Shown in pieces: positions 44,882-55,349 of a DNA stretch of 64,000 nucleotides (positions are counted from its first letter, which is position 1; the number at the start of each line of letters is the position of its first letter). The position numbers were made by a program, and so were the translations under genes. The notes under the pieces are model-generated. The model saw only the letters and a list, made by a program, of their open reading frames with translations, searched no databases and had not been told where the DNA came from. The stretch covers positions 1 through 64,000 of the forward strand of contig CAXXFJ010000039.1 of the NCBI GenBank assembly GCA_963677415.2. The letters are read 5' to 3'. Source of the DNA: JAQUTK01 sp963677415. Its GTDB lineage: Bacteria > Bacteroidota > Bacteroidia > Bacteroidales > JAQUTK01.

Positions 44882-44905
44882 TTCATTCCATAAAACTGAC
44901 GGAAA

Positions 44906-45304
44906 CTAGAACTTTCGGAATTTCAAACGAACACCTTCTCTATTGAGCATCATGCTACTTCCAGTCAGTACCTCTATTGCAAATTGATCTTTCATTGTCT
45001 TCAACCCAAAGAAAGCACATGTATCTTTTGTCATGTAATCGAGAATATTTAAAGACAAAGAGTCACCAGCATAATTGAAATGTCCCCTATATTCGTTATA
45101 CCCGATCCTCCTGAGTTCAACCACCTGCAACTGAAATGAATAATAGATACGATCCGATTTCTTTGAGATAGAAACTCCATTGGCAGGTTCAATTTCTGTC
45201 AGTTGCCACATTCCATCTAATTTTCCGTTTTCCGGAATCTTTCCACAAGCTAGCACCATCACAAGAAGAAGAGCCGCGAGTCCGGTTATTAATAGTTTTT
45301 TCAT
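44906..45304 (-). CDS. Small lipocalin-like lipoprotein
   Basis: 132 residues with a lipobox (LLVMVLACGK). The mature part opens with LDGMWQLTEIEP, the Gly/Asp-x-Trp start typical of lipocalin-like lipoproteins in Bacteroidales, and continues as short beta strands. No catalytic motif is visible. It begins 6 bp after the Wzi stop and is probably co-expressed. An envelope role is inferred only from this neighbour. Confidence 0.75.
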   Translation of the reverse strand: MKKLLITGLAALLLVMVLACGKIPENGKLDGMWQLTEIEPANGVSISKKSDRIYYSFQLQVVELRRIGYNEYRGHFNYAGDSLSLNILDYMTKDTCAFFGLKTMKDQFAIEVLTGSSMMLNREGVRLKFRKF

Positions 45305-45310
45305 TGATGT

Positions 45311-46777
45311 TTAATTATTTTTCAACAGTCCGGTCTTTCGTATAGTAAAGAGCAGCCCGTTATTATTTCCAGCAAGGTCTCCTCTGTCAACACCGAGCGA
45401 TGCAGTGAATTTCCATCCCTTCAACTTCCTCGGTTGATAATTCATTTCCCATAGGAAGTACGAGTCTTTAAGTATCTCAGAATAAGGATTTTCATAGGTG
45501 CCCCAACTCCTGTTACATGTATAAAGTATTCGGTAATCCGTTTCTCGGGAAAGAGTCCCACTCAGACCAATATGATAAGACTCAACACGATTACTCTTAA
45601 ATGAGATGGAACCATCTTTATTATAGATAGGTGATAGCATCAAAGGTGAGCCTATACCCATTCCCCAATGTTGCCAACTGTTGTAGATATAATGATTATA
45701 ATAATCATCTTCTGCACTCACCTGCTCTGGAATTACAACATCTTTGTCATTATAAATAGGGCCAGACTGATCTTTTGATGTCATATATTCAAATACAATT
45801 TGTTGCACCATCATGTGTTTTGGTAAGGTTAGTTCCAATCCAAGGAGTCCATCTTTCCAACCATATTCCCAAAACATCATAGAGTGGTCATCGAAATAAT
45901 GCTCAAAATAAGCACGTACTTTCCAGTCATTACGCACATATGCTACTGAAGAATGCCAGCTCCCTTGATGGTTACCGTAAATATTAACCTGTTCGCCTAT
46001 AGGAGACTTTTTATCCCCTCCAGTCGGGACAAAAACACGAAGGAAATCTACAAATCGATTGGGCATATCGACCATACCGCTACTCGAATAGTCATTTCCT
46101 CCAAACTGAGCCACCATTTCCAATCCTCCTTCGTAAATAAATGGAGAAATATGTTCTTTGCCTATTTTCCAAAATAGTGCTTTAGAGTGATAAAGGACAT
46201 GCTCTGTGCGAGGCTTTCCAACTCCGGCAAAGTCTTTCTGCCAGTTATCATCAGTAAAAGCACCGTAGGCTACATGACCCCGAACTTTGAACCAATTATT
46301 TGTATAAGGTACTGAAACATAATCAGGAAAACCAATCCTTGCCTGAGGTATTGGCCGGGCATTACCTGAATATGTCAACCCTCCACTGCTCAAGCATTGA
46401 TTATCCATCTCGCTCCAGCGCTCTTTGCTCCCCATGCTTAGTTCTAAGGCTTGATAGCTCAGATCAAGATAGGCTTGCTGAACAATAAAAGAAGAGGTGT
46501 ATTTAGCTGTTTCTGCTAGATCCAAACCAAATGCATATGTAAAGTTCTTTTTTCGCTCATAAGGACGAAAAAAACCAAAACGAAGATACGCGTTATTCTT
46601 TGATATAGAAGAGAGCCCTTGTCTGTTAGAAAGAAGCCAAAAAGGGGTCTGTTCACCCATACTAAAGGATCCGCTACTTTCAACAGAATAGTTTAAGTCC
46701 TTTACCAATTGTCCGTTTACAAGAAATGATAGAAAGAGGAAAAAGACAAGTAAAAAAGTGGTTATTTTAAAATTCAT
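45311..46777 (-). CDS. Wzi-like capsule assembly outer-membrane protein
   Basis: 488 residues with a signal peptide (TTFLLVFFLFLSFLVNG) and a beta-barrel pattern. Family blocks include GEQTPFWLLSNRQGLSS, LELSMGSKERWSEMDN and ITDVGRD-like C-terminal strands. Wzi proteins help anchor capsule polysaccharide at the cell surface in Enterobacteria. Bacteroidetes relatives are common but mostly untested. There is no capsule gene cluster in the window, so its substrate is unknown. It is followed closely by a lipocalin-like lipoprotein. Confidence 0.82.
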   Translation of the reverse strand: MNFKITTFLLVFFLFLSFLVNGQLVKDLNYSVESSGSFSMGEQTPFWLLSNRQGLSSISKNNAYLRFGFFRPYERKKNFTYAFGLDLAETAKYTSSFIVQQAYLDLSYQALELSMGSKERWSEMDNQCLSSGGLTYSGNARPIPQARIGFPDYVSVPYTNNWFKVRGHVAYGAFTDDNWQKDFAGVGKPRTEHVLYHSKALFWKIGKEHISPFIYEGGLEMVAQFGGNDYSSSGMVDMPNRFVDFLRVFVPTGGDKKSPIGEQVNIYGNHQGSWHSSVAYVRNDWKVRAYFEHYFDDHSMMFWEYGWKDGLLGLELTLPKHMMVQQIVFEYMTSKDQSGPIYNDKDVVIPEQVSAEDDYYNHYIYNSWQHWGMGIGSPLMLSPIYNKDGSISFKSNRVESYHIGLSGTLSRETDYRILYTCNRSWGTYENPYSEILKDSYFLWEMNYQPRKLKGWKFTASLGVDRGDLAGNNNGLLFTIRKTGLLKNN

Positions 46778-46877
46778 ATACCTATTGATATTTCAAACAA
46801 ATGAGTTTAATACAAAAAGAATAGATAAGCAAAGAGTGTAGCAAGAGTGTTCCAGAATATTGCTATATTGATGATGA

Positions 46878-49349
46878 TTAGTCTGCATTCTTTTTTTTCT
46901 CTGCTCTTAAGCGAGAAGCTTCAAGCTTCTCTGCTTTCATTAATTCCAATTCTTCTTTCAAGGCTTCTAGTTCCTTTGGTGCCAGTTCGTCCACCATCAA
47001 ACCGTCGATGATCAGATCCTCCATTCCAATGTCCTTCACATCTGCTACCTGTCCTTCAATATCCTTTGTTTTTATCTCCTCCTCTTCATGGAGATCTACT
47101 TCAAAACTATTATTCTCCTGTTTCTTTATTACCGAACTATTTGATATATCCAGCTTTTCTGCTTTCATCTGCATCATCTCTTCTTTCAAAGCTTCCAGTT
47201 CCTCAGGGGTCAAACCATCCGCAATTAAACTTTCCATCATTGAATCATCAAGATCTTCGGCATTTGCATCTGTAATCTGCCCTTCCATCTCCTTCGTAAA
47301 ATTAACGATCTGTTCAAGGTTATCTCCACCGAGATTCTTAATGTCCAAATTATCAGTCTCCAAGATATTTGATTCATTGATATCATCCCTTTCACAAAGG
47401 GGGAAGGATATATAAATATAAGATTTATCTTCTCCTTGCTTTTCTACCACATGATACATACCACCCATATGTTCAAAGACCAAACGGTTCATATCATTTT
47501 GAAGATTTATTTCTGGATTAATCTCATCTGTTTCCTCAGAAAGATAACTACCGTAGATACGAAAAACAAGAATAGGTTGATTCTCTTTCTTTTCAAGATA
47601 GAAAGAAATATTCCGAACCTCCTCACCTTCTCCACTTTTCAATATTTCAGATAACCTTTTTGACATCATATCCACATCAATCTCGACATATGCCTCCTTT
47701 AAATCAGATTGAAAAGAAATTCGTGATTTATTATCATTCTTCACTACTGTCACGTTTATTGCCTCTTCACAGATAGAGACCATATTACATACAGACAAGC
47801 TAAACACCTTTGTACCACTTTCCAGACGGGAAAGTTCAAGCACATCATTAATAAGTCCAAGCAAATAATCAGAATTCTTCTGGATGATTGAGGAATACTT
47901 ATGCATACTGACTTCATTCAACTCCGGATTGTCTGCAATCAAATTGGAATATTGAATAACTGTATTTACCGGATTCTGTACACTACTATTCATATTTGAA
48001 AGGAAGTGTTCCTTGACCTGATTTGCTTCTTCCATCTGTTCAGTAGCCAAACGCAACTCCTGTTCGGAAAGTCTTAGCTTCCCTCTTGACCTATAAATCA
48101 AAAATGCAATAAACGCAAGTACAAGAAAGATAAAAAACAACGTACCCAAAGCAATCTTTTCCATTCGGTTCCTCTTCTTTCCCTGAATGAGAAGCAATTC
48201 ATCAAGTTTATACTTAGCACGCATATGTTCCATCTGAATTTCAAAAACATTTGTACGGATGGAATCTTTCAGAGCGATCAAATCCTGATAGATTGGAATA
48301 GCTTTTCGCTTTTCTCCTAAGAGTGCCAATAGTTCTGCTTTCTGAGCCAAAGCTTCTGTATAATCACGTGGAAAACTTCTGTTTGTACTATTCAAAAGTG
48401 AATCAGTTTCAATGATAGCTTTTTGATACTTCCCTAAGAAACTATAATATCTAGAAGATACTTTATAATATTCAGAGCGATAGTCCGAATGCATCTCCTT
48501 CGTAAAGACCTGTGAAGTCTTCTGGAAATAATTTTGAACCAACTCCGGTTGGTTAGCACGAATATAATAACTCACATAAAAAATAGCACAAGTCATCTTT
48601 CTGACCTCAATAATAGGATCCTTCTTAAATGAGTCCAAGACGTATTTATTAATAGATTCACTCAACAAATCAAGATATTTCTTCAAATTCTGATTGTCAT
48701 CCACCCTATCTAATATGGTACATATACGGGTCAATATTGAAATTTGGTCTAAAAGAGAATCCGAAGGTATTGTTCTATCATAAACGTATTGAATCATCTC
48801 AAGAGCCTGTTCTCTTCGCGATGTACTGGAGTAGGCTTCAGCCAAGATCAGATATGCCATTATTTCTCCATCTTTAAACTCCAGAGCCTTTGCATCATCA
48901 AGCATTATTGTGGCTTCATCAATAGCCAGTTCGTAATTTTCATTGACAACATAGAGATCTATCATACAATGGTAAGAACGAAAGAGCACGTCATAATTTC
49001 TTGTTTTTCGGGCAATGAGATCGACCTCTTTCATGCAACGCTGTACCATCTTTAGGTCATTTTTCATATAATAAAATACAAGGCGGTGATAGAGTGCTAG
49101 AGCTTTGTACTCATTATTATTCTGAAGTACCGCCTCTTCCAACAACATACTGGAATAAGAAAGTCCTTTTACTGAAGCATCATCAATACTGACAAGATTG
49201 AAAAGCAATTCCAAACGTTTGATATCATGAGGTTGGTTAGCAAGCACAAGGATGATACTGTCCTCATTCGGAAGATTATCAGCTCTGAGTGGCTGAACAA
49301 ATCCAAGTGTAAATACCCACAAACTTAGCAAAAAGAGTATCACTTTCAT
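46878..49349 (-). CDS. TPR sensor pseudokinase (degenerate histidine kinase) with coiled-coil tail
   Basis: 823 residues. A signal peptide and TPR-like helices (about 25-390) precede one membrane segment (about 400-422) and a HisKA-like region. At the phospho-acceptor site the motif reads NMNSSVQNPVN where active kinases have NMSHEIRTPLN, so His is replaced by S455. The ATPase domain has lost the N, G1 and G2 boxes, keeping only weak fold similarity. The tail after about residue 650 holds two copies of an acidic-basic helix (LTPEELEALKEEMMQMKAEK and LAPKELEALKEELELMKAEK). Its start overlaps the active kinase gene by 4 bp. I infer a binding or regulatory partner of that kinase. Confidence 0.85.
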   Translation of the reverse strand: MKVILFLLSLWVFTLGFVQPLRADNLPNEDSIILVLANQPHDIKRLELLFNLVSIDDASVKGLSYSSMLLEEAVLQNNNEYKALALYHRLVFYYMKNDLKMVQRCMKEVDLIARKTRNYDVLFRSYHCMIDLYVVNENYELAIDEATIMLDDAKALEFKDGEIMAYLILAEAYSSTSRREQALEMIQYVYDRTIPSDSLLDQISILTRICTILDRVDDNQNLKKYLDLLSESINKYVLDSFKKDPIIEVRKMTCAIFYVSYYIRANQPELVQNYFQKTSQVFTKEMHSDYRSEYYKVSSRYYSFLGKYQKAIIETDSLLNSTNRSFPRDYTEALAQKAELLALLGEKRKAIPIYQDLIALKDSIRTNVFEIQMEHMRAKYKLDELLLIQGKKRNRMEKIALGTLFFIFLVLAFIAFLIYRSRGKLRLSEQELRLATEQMEEANQVKEHFLSNMNSSVQNPVNTVIQYSNLIADNPELNEVSMHKYSSIIQKNSDYLLGLINDVLELSRLESGTKVFSLSVCNMVSICEEAINVTVVKNDNKSRISFQSDLKEAYVEIDVDMMSKRLSEILKSGEGEEVRNISFYLEKKENQPILVFRIYGSYLSEETDEINPEINLQNDMNRLVFEHMGGMYHVVEKQGEDKSYIYISFPLCERDDINESNILETDNLDIKNLGGDNLEQIVNFTKEMEGQITDANAEDLDDSMMESLIADGLTPEELEALKEEMMQMKAEKLDISNSSVIKKQENNSFEVDLHEEEEIKTKDIEGQVADVKDIGMEDLIIDGLMVDELAPKELEALKEELELMKAEKLEASRLRAEKKKNAD

Positions 49350-51202
49350 ACGTCACTCCTTTCCTGTTCATCATGTATCGGATGGGTAAAAATAAAACGC
49401 GCACCAGTCGAATAACTTGGGTCCACCCATATTTTTCCTCCCAACCGTTCGACTATTAATCGACTGATGGCTAGTCCCAATCCGCTACCTTGTGCGTACT
49501 CATTCAGTTTGACAAAACGATCAAACACCTGACTACGTTTGTCTTCCGGAATCCCCTTTCCTGTATCTGTCACAGCAATCATTGCCATATTTGAATCAGA
49601 ATCACGTTTCAAAGCTAGAGTAATGCTTCCTTCTGTAGTAAACTTAGTGGCATTGACAAGCAAATTAATCAACACTTGCTGCAAACGGTCACTGTCAGTC
49701 TGTATCATGAGTCTGCTATAATGTGAAACGAAGGTCATTTCAACTTGTAGATCCGAGCCTTTCTTTACGGTTTCAAGCACATCCCTGCAAAGTTGAATCG
49801 CATCAACAGTCCTGATATTGAAATGCATTTCATGAGACTCCAGCCGTGATATATCAAGAACATCATTGATCAATTTATGCAATAACCTGGAGTTTGACTT
49901 AATGAGTTCAACACATTGAAGACGAGTTTCTTCATCCACGTTATCCATGCTGGAAAGAATAGAAGAAAAACCTAGTAAAGCATTCAAAGGTGTGCGAATT
50001 TCATGCGTCATATTCATTAAAAAAACACTCTTAATTTTGATTGAGAGTTCTGCTTTTTCTTTAGCTTTGTTCATTCTTTTCTTAGATTGCACAAGCTGGT
50101 TGATTTGATGCTTCAAAAACAAGATGAACGCTAGAATCAATAACAATAATATGCCCCAGATAGCAATAAGTTGACTAATTGTCCTTGAGCTTTCTTGACT
50201 ACTTTGAAATTTAATTCTATCAGCAAGATACTTGGCCCTCAAGCCATCTATCTGACGAATAAAACCATTAACATTCAGATTCTCTTTATATCCATATATC
50301 TGCTGATAGATTTTGCATGCTTCATCAACGCTGTCCATTTTTATCAATATTTCAGCCTTACCTTCTAACAAGTCATAATAGGAAGAAGGGAGAACTTCAT
50401 TATACTCGAAAGAAAGCAAATAATTGCACTTTTCCAATGCTTGTTGATCCTCCCCTTGATCTCTCAGGTAGATAAAATTAAGATACTCAATATGAAAGTT
50501 AACACTCTCTATTTTAAGGCTTTTACCTGTCTTTACTGCTTGATCACGATACCAGAAGGCGCGTTCTTGATTATTTATCTGAGCATTGTAGAAAAAAGAG
50601 TAATAGTGGCAATAAAACCAGAAGATGTTGTCGGTTGATTTGAGGAGCGATTTAAAATCCTTCAAGTAGTCTCCAGCCTCTTGTGTCTTATCAAGATGAA
50701 GCTCACAATAGATGATTTTCATCAACAATGGTTTCAAAAATATCTTTGCTTCAGATATCTCTTTCATTATATTATAAGCTTCAATATAAGATTCTCTTGC
50801 TTGAGGTATAAGTCCGGAATACAGATATGTATCTCCGATTGCTCGAATAGAAATAGCAATACCTGTCTGATAGCTTTTCGATTGAGCTAGGTTATACATG
50901 CTCTGTGTTTTTTCTATAGCAACATTCAATTGCCCTTTTACAATGTATGAAAGAACTTCCAGACGCTTCAACTCAAAAAGAGCACGTCTGCTCCCATTAT
51001 TCTCAAAGGTACTTGTCATCTTACGGGAAAGCGCAAAAACTGAATCGGACGGAATAAGATTCTGTCCATGCACATCAATTTCAATTAAACTCTCAAGTAT
51101 TTTATCTTCGCTCTCGTCTTTAAATTGTGCCTTGGTTGAGAAAGGAACAATAGACCAAAAAGCCAGAGCAAACACTATTTTACAGATAACAATATGCCGC
51201 AT
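49346..51202 (-). CDS. TPR-linked membrane histidine kinase (catalytically complete)
   Basis: 618 residues with a signal peptide, TPR-like helices in the periplasm (about residues 30-335; ALFELKRLEVLSYIVKGQ), and one membrane segment (ISQLIAIWGILLLLILAFIL). HisKA has H400 (NMTHEIRTPLNALLGFS). The HATPase domain keeps all boxes: NLLVNATKFT, DTGKGIPEDK and GSGLGLAISRLIVERLGG. No receiver domain. The 4-bp overlap with the pseudokinase gene points to translational coupling and perhaps a heterodimer. A -7 box lies 40 bp upstream. No response regulator is adjacent. Confidence 0.92.
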   Translation of the reverse strand: MRHIVICKIVFALAFWSIVPFSTKAQFKDESEDKILESLIEIDVHGQNLIPSDSVFALSRKMTSTFENNGSRRALFELKRLEVLSYIVKGQLNVAIEKTQSMYNLAQSKSYQTGIAISIRAIGDTYLYSGLIPQARESYIEAYNIMKEISEAKIFLKPLLMKIIYCELHLDKTQEAGDYLKDFKSLLKSTDNIFWFYCHYYSFFYNAQINNQERAFWYRDQAVKTGKSLKIESVNFHIEYLNFIYLRDQGEDQQALEKCNYLLSFEYNEVLPSSYYDLLEGKAEILIKMDSVDEACKIYQQIYGYKENLNVNGFIRQIDGLRAKYLADRIKFQSSQESSRTISQLIAIWGILLLLILAFILFLKHQINQLVQSKKRMNKAKEKAELSIKIKSVFLMNMTHEIRTPLNALLGFSSILSSMDNVDEETRLQCVELIKSNSRLLHKLINDVLDISRLESHEMHFNIRTVDAIQLCRDVLETVKKGSDLQVEMTFVSHYSRLMIQTDSDRLQQVLINLLVNATKFTTEGSITLALKRDSDSNMAMIAVTDTGKGIPEDKRSQVFDRFVKLNEYAQGSGLGLAISRLIVERLGGKIWVDPSYSTGARFIFTHPIHDEQERSDV

Positions 51203-51242
51203 ATAGAGATACTAATACGTTCTTTGAATAAATATCCAACCA

Positions 51243-51250
51243 CAAAAATA
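51243..51250 (-). promoter_or_regulatory. Bacteroides -7 promoter box (TATTTTTG)
   Basis: Exact TAnnTTTG match 40 bp upstream of the TPR histidine kinase gene. Confidence 0.45.
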
Positions 51251-51441
51251 CGAATTTTACTGAATAACAGGACTCAAATGATACTATTTTTATAAAAACA
51301 CAGGTATGCAAGTTCTTTGAGGTGTTATAACTCTCCATTCTTTGCAAACTATAGAAAGGAGAAAACTGATAGAAAGCATATTTCTTCCGTTGTTCAATAT
51401 CTTTATTTATCTTTACGCAGAAAAAATTAAATGATCATATT

Positions 51442-52005
51442 ATGATACTTAATGAAAGAGACTCACGTCACGAGCAAATACTTAACATAGTCAAACAGAT
51501 GATGACAGCTGCTCGCACTGCCCCCAAAGGTAAAGGTTTTGATATTATCGAGATAGCAATAGTTACGGGAGAAGATGTTTATAAGCTATCGCAAGAAATG
51601 CTCAAGCTTAGCGAAGAAACCGGACTCAAGTTTATCTTGCGCGATGCAGAAAACATTCTTCATTCAGAGGCAGTAATGATCTTGGGAACCAAACAAAAAG
51701 TTCATGGTTTAAATTGTGGCCATTGTGGCTTTGCAACTTGCATCTCTAAACCGAATGAGGTTCCTTGTGCAATCAACACGATTGATGTAGGTATTGCAAT
51801 CGGTTCGGCGTGTGCAACTGCCTCTGACAATCGGGTGGACACACGTGTCATGTTTTCGGCAGGGCTTGCAGCTCAGCGTTTGGGGTTTCTGGGTGATTGC
51901 ACTTGTGTGATGGCTATACCTGTCAGTGCTTCATCCAAGAACCCATTTTTTGACCGTAAGCCCAAAGAAGTTTCTCCTGAAAATCACCATACTGAAATTT
52001 ATTAA
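51442..52005 (+). CDS. DUF2148 ferredoxin-domain protein
   Basis: 187 residues. DUF2148 proteins carry a cysteine-rich cluster, here NCGHCGFATC followed by EVPC, likely to bind an iron-sulfur centre. A second conserved block is IAIGSACATASDNRVDTRVM. It is cytoplasmic, with no signal peptide. The 65-bp gap to the AddA-like gene has no terminator or clear promoter, so they may share a transcript. The family's function is unknown. Confidence 0.85.
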   Translation: MILNERDSRHEQILNIVKQMMTAARTAPKGKGFDIIEIAIVTGEDVYKLSQEMLKLSEETGLKFILRDAENILHSEAVMILGTKQKVHGLNCGHCGFATCISKPNEVPCAINTIDVGIAIGSACATASDNRVDTRVMFSAGLAAQRLGFLGDCTCVMAIPVSASSKNPFFDRKPKEVSPENHHTEIY

Positions 52006-52070
52006 CCCTTCATCTAAGAATCCGCTGCTAGACAGTCAAATGTCCGTTGGTGGAATGAAACTGATTATTA

Positions 52071-55000
52071 ATGTCCCAACTAACTATATACAAAGCTTCT
52101 GCCGGATCAGGGAAGACTTTTCGTCTTACTGCTGAATACCTCAAACTGATACTTCGCGATCCGCGAACGTATGCCCATATTCTTGCAGTCACCTTTACCA
52201 ATAAGGCTACCAATGAGATGAAACATAGGATTCTCAGCGACTTGTACGGATTGGCATATGACTGTTCGTCAGACATACAAGAGACCTTATTGAAGGAGGT
52301 TTCACTGAGTGAGAAGGAAATCAGAGAACGCGCAAAGGAGACTCTTAGTCACATGTTGCACGATTACAGCCGTTTCAAGGTGGAGACGATTGACAGCTTC
52401 TTCCAGTCAATTTTACGGTCACTGGCAAAGGAACTTGGCTTAGGTGCATACCTGAACATTATGCTGGATTATCAAGAAGTACTTAGCGACAGCGTAGACC
52501 GACTGATTGAATCAACTCATTCCAATAAGCTGTTGCTCGATTGGATCAGTAAGTATATTGAGGAACGAATCAGTGAAGGTAACAGTTGGAGAGTGGACAA
52601 AGACCTGAAGGATTTTGGAAAGACTATCTTTTTGGAAGTATATCAGGCAAAAGAAAAAGAATTGGCGATAAAGCTCTCTGATAAAGATTACCTGAACAAA
52701 TACAGAGAGGAATTACGCTTACTTGCTGACAAAGCGAAAAAAGAACTGACTGATATGGCCGAACAGTTCTTCCGTCTCCTTGAGACAAACGGAATGGTCA
52801 TTGAAGATTTTTCGTATGGAAAGAGTGGCGTTGCCGGTTACTTTCTAAAGCTTCGTGACGGACAGTTTGGTTCGGATTTACTCACTTCCAGAGCAATAAA
52901 AGCAATGGAAGATGCAGGAGGATGGTTTAGCAAAGCAAATCTAAAAAACGCTGTATTCCAGTCTCTAGCAGATACAACTCTTATTCAGTTACTTAATGAG
53001 ACGGAAGAGATCAGAGCATGCAATGCATTGATTATCAATTCATCCTTGTTATCACTAAGACAAATAAACAACATCGGACTTCTCTCCGACATCGCGAAGG
53101 AAGTACGGTTACTCAACAAGGAAAATAACCGGTTCCTGCTTGCCGATACGGCTTCACTGCTTCATTCCATGCTTGGTGAAAGTGATGCGTCATTCATCTA
53201 TGAAAAGACAGGTACAGTGCTCAATCATATCATGATCGATGAGTTTCAGGACACCTCTCATATGCAATGGGCGAACTTCCGTCCTCTCCTGCTCGAGGGC
53301 TTATCTCAAGGATATGAGAGTCTGATCGTAGGTGATGAGAAACAGTCAATTTATCGCTGGCGCAACAGCGACTGGCGGATTCTCAATAACATTGAAAAGG
53401 AACCCGAACTGAAGACGAACGTGGTTTCAAAACAACTGGACACCAACTGGCGTAGTGAGCAGATCGTCGTAGACTTCAACAACGAGCTCTTCAAAGAGGC
53501 GCTCGCAATGCTAAACAGTAAGTTTGAGGAGCAATATGAGGAACCTTGTACCGAATTGGTAAGTGCATATTCTGCTATTCATCAGAAATATTCAAAGAAG
53601 GAGCGCAAAGGTTTTGCAGAGATTGATTTTCTCTTACCTACTGAAGAGGATAGTTATGAGGAAGTAGTCTGCAGCGAACTTATCAGCAAAGTCGAACTTC
53701 TTCAGGAGAATGGCGTACGTGCAGGCGAGATTGCTATTCTTGTACGCAAAAACAAGTATATCCCCAGCATCGCGACATATTTCAGTGCCTATAAAGCGAA
53801 AGAAGGAAAACCCGGCTATTGCTACGAGATTGTATCTGATGAAGCCTTTCGGCTGGACGCTTCCCTGGCTGTCACATTGCTGATTGACAGTATCAGACTG
53901 CTTTCCGTTAGTAACAATCCTCTCTTCATCACGCAACTGCTGCTCTCCTGGACTGAGGATGTCAAAGGCGAGATGGATGTATGCCAAAAGATATTGTTCT
54001 CCCCCGAAACACTACTTACACGTTACAAGAAGTATCTTCCTTCTGAGTTTGTACGACGTATGGAGGAACTGCGGAGAATGCCACTTTACGAGCTCTTCGA
54101 GGAACTTTCCTTGTTGTTTGAAATAGAGAAAATACCGAATCAGGAGAGCTATCTCTTTACTTTCTTCGACAAGGTTAGCGAGTTTCTGACGGACAACAAA
54201 TCAGATATCCGCACTTTTCTGGATTATTGGGAAAAGAAACTGAACGGTGTTACTATCGCCTCAGGCAATGAGGTGGAAGGTATTCGTATCCTCTCCATTC
54301 ATAAGTCTAAAGGACTGGAGTATCATTCGGTACTAGTTCCTTACTGCGACTGGAAACTAGGCAGCGAGGTCGTGAATGAAACGGTATGGTGTTCTCCACA
54401 AGAAGCTCCTTATAACGGATTAGCCCTGCTACCCATCCCTTACAACAAGTCGATGCAAGAGTCTGTCTATGCGACAGATCATAAACAGGAGACAATTCAA
54501 CTCTGGACAGATAGCATGAATCTGCTGTATGTTGCACTCACACGGGCACGTGCCAACCTTATTATCCTTTGCAAAGGTTTGGACCCAAATACAAAGAGCA
54601 AGGACAACTTCACCACGATCTCCGACCTGGTACGGCTTACATTAATCACCGGTGAGAGCGAACTTCTTACGCATGGATACAACGGAGTGGATCAGCATTT
54701 TGAAGTCGGTGCGATTGTCTGCGGCAAGGAAAAGAAAACAGAGAAGATGGTTGAGCAAGGCAAGGTCAATAAGTTTGACATCAAACCTGAAACACTGCAA
54801 GTCCCCTTCCGCTCCTATCCTGGAAAAGGAAAGTTCCGACAGTCTAATCAATCCAGACTCTTCATCTCTGAAGGGGTGCTGACTACACCGGTCAATCGCA
54901 TGCTGGACCGGGGCAAACTGCTGCACGAACTATTTGCCACCATCCGCACCAAAGAGGAAGCAATCCCTGCTGTTCAGCAGTTTGTGTCAGATGGTCTGAT

Positions 55001-55349
55001 CAAACTTGAAGAGAAAGATGAATACGCGAACTACGTTCAGGATGCCCTCACTCATCCGATGGTACAGGAATGGTACAGCGGCAAGTACAGACTGTTCAAC
55101 GAGTGCACCATACTTTTCCAAGAGGGAGAAGGAATGGAAGTGCTAAGCAAGCGTCCGGACCGGGTGATGCTGGACGACGGAGCCATGATCGTCGTGGATT
55201 TCAAGTTTGGTAAACCGGAAAAGAAATACAACCAGCAAGTCGAAATGTATTGTCAGCTTCTCCGTGAGATGGGCTATCAAAACATATCCGGCTATCTCTG
55301 GTACGTAGACGAAAAGCGAATAGATGCCATTAACACCGCTCAGCTATGA
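52071..55349 (+). CDS. AddA/RecB-like UvrD-type helicase-nuclease
   Basis: 1092 residues. UvrD/RecB superfamily 1 helicase motifs appear in order: ASAGSGKT (Walker A, about residues 9-16), TFTNKATNEMK, IDEFQDTSHMQW, GDEKQSIYRWR, and VALTRARANLII. The C-terminus has a RecB-type PD-(D/E)xK nuclease: DRVMLDDG, VVDFKFGKP (D1043, K1045) and QVEMYCQLL. With its partner it would resect double-strand breaks for recombination, as AddAB and RecBCD do. It overlaps the AddB-like gene by 4 bp. It is intact. The family is AddA-like rather than E. coli RecB by context. Confidence 0.93.
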   Translation: MSQLTIYKASAGSGKTFRLTAEYLKLILRDPRTYAHILAVTFTNKATNEMKHRILSDLYGLAYDCSSDIQETLLKEVSLSEKEIRERAKETLSHMLHDYSRFKVETIDSFFQSILRSLAKELGLGAYLNIMLDYQEVLSDSVDRLIESTHSNKLLLDWISKYIEERISEGNSWRVDKDLKDFGKTIFLEVYQAKEKELAIKLSDKDYLNKYREELRLLADKAKKELTDMAEQFFRLLETNGMVIEDFSYGKSGVAGYFLKLRDGQFGSDLLTSRAIKAMEDAGGWFSKANLKNAVFQSLADTTLIQLLNETEEIRACNALIINSSLLSLRQINNIGLLSDIAKEVRLLNKENNRFLLADTASLLHSMLGESDASFIYEKTGTVLNHIMIDEFQDTSHMQWANFRPLLLEGLSQGYESLIVGDEKQSIYRWRNSDWRILNNIEKEPELKTNVVSKQLDTNWRSEQIVVDFNNELFKEALAMLNSKFEEQYEEPCTELVSAYSAIHQKYSKKERKGFAEIDFLLPTEEDSYEEVVCSELISKVELLQENGVRAGEIAILVRKNKYIPSIATYFSAYKAKEGKPGYCYEIVSDEAFRLDASLAVTLLIDSIRLLSVSNNPLFITQLLLSWTEDVKGEMDVCQKILFSPETLLTRYKKYLPSEFVRRMEELRRMPLYELFEELSLLFEIEKIPNQESYLFTFFDKVSEFLTDNKSDIRTFLDYWEKKLNGVTIASGNEVEGIRILSIHKSKGLEYHSVLVPYCDWKLGSEVVNETVWCSPQEAPYNGLALLPIPYNKSMQESVYATDHKQETIQLWTDSMNLLYVALTRARANLIILCKGLDPNTKSKDNFTTISDLVRLTLITGESELLTHGYNGVDQHFEVGAIVCGKEKKTEKMVEQGKVNKFDIKPETLQVPFRSYPGKGKFRQSNQSRLFISEGVLTTPVNRMLDRGKLLHELFATIRTKEEAIPAVQQFVSDGLIKLEEKDEYANYVQDALTHPMVQEWYSGKYRLFNECTILFQEGEGMEVLSKRPDRVMLDDGAMIVVDFKFGKPEKKYNQQVEMYCQLLREMGYQNISGYLWYVDEKRIDAINTAQL

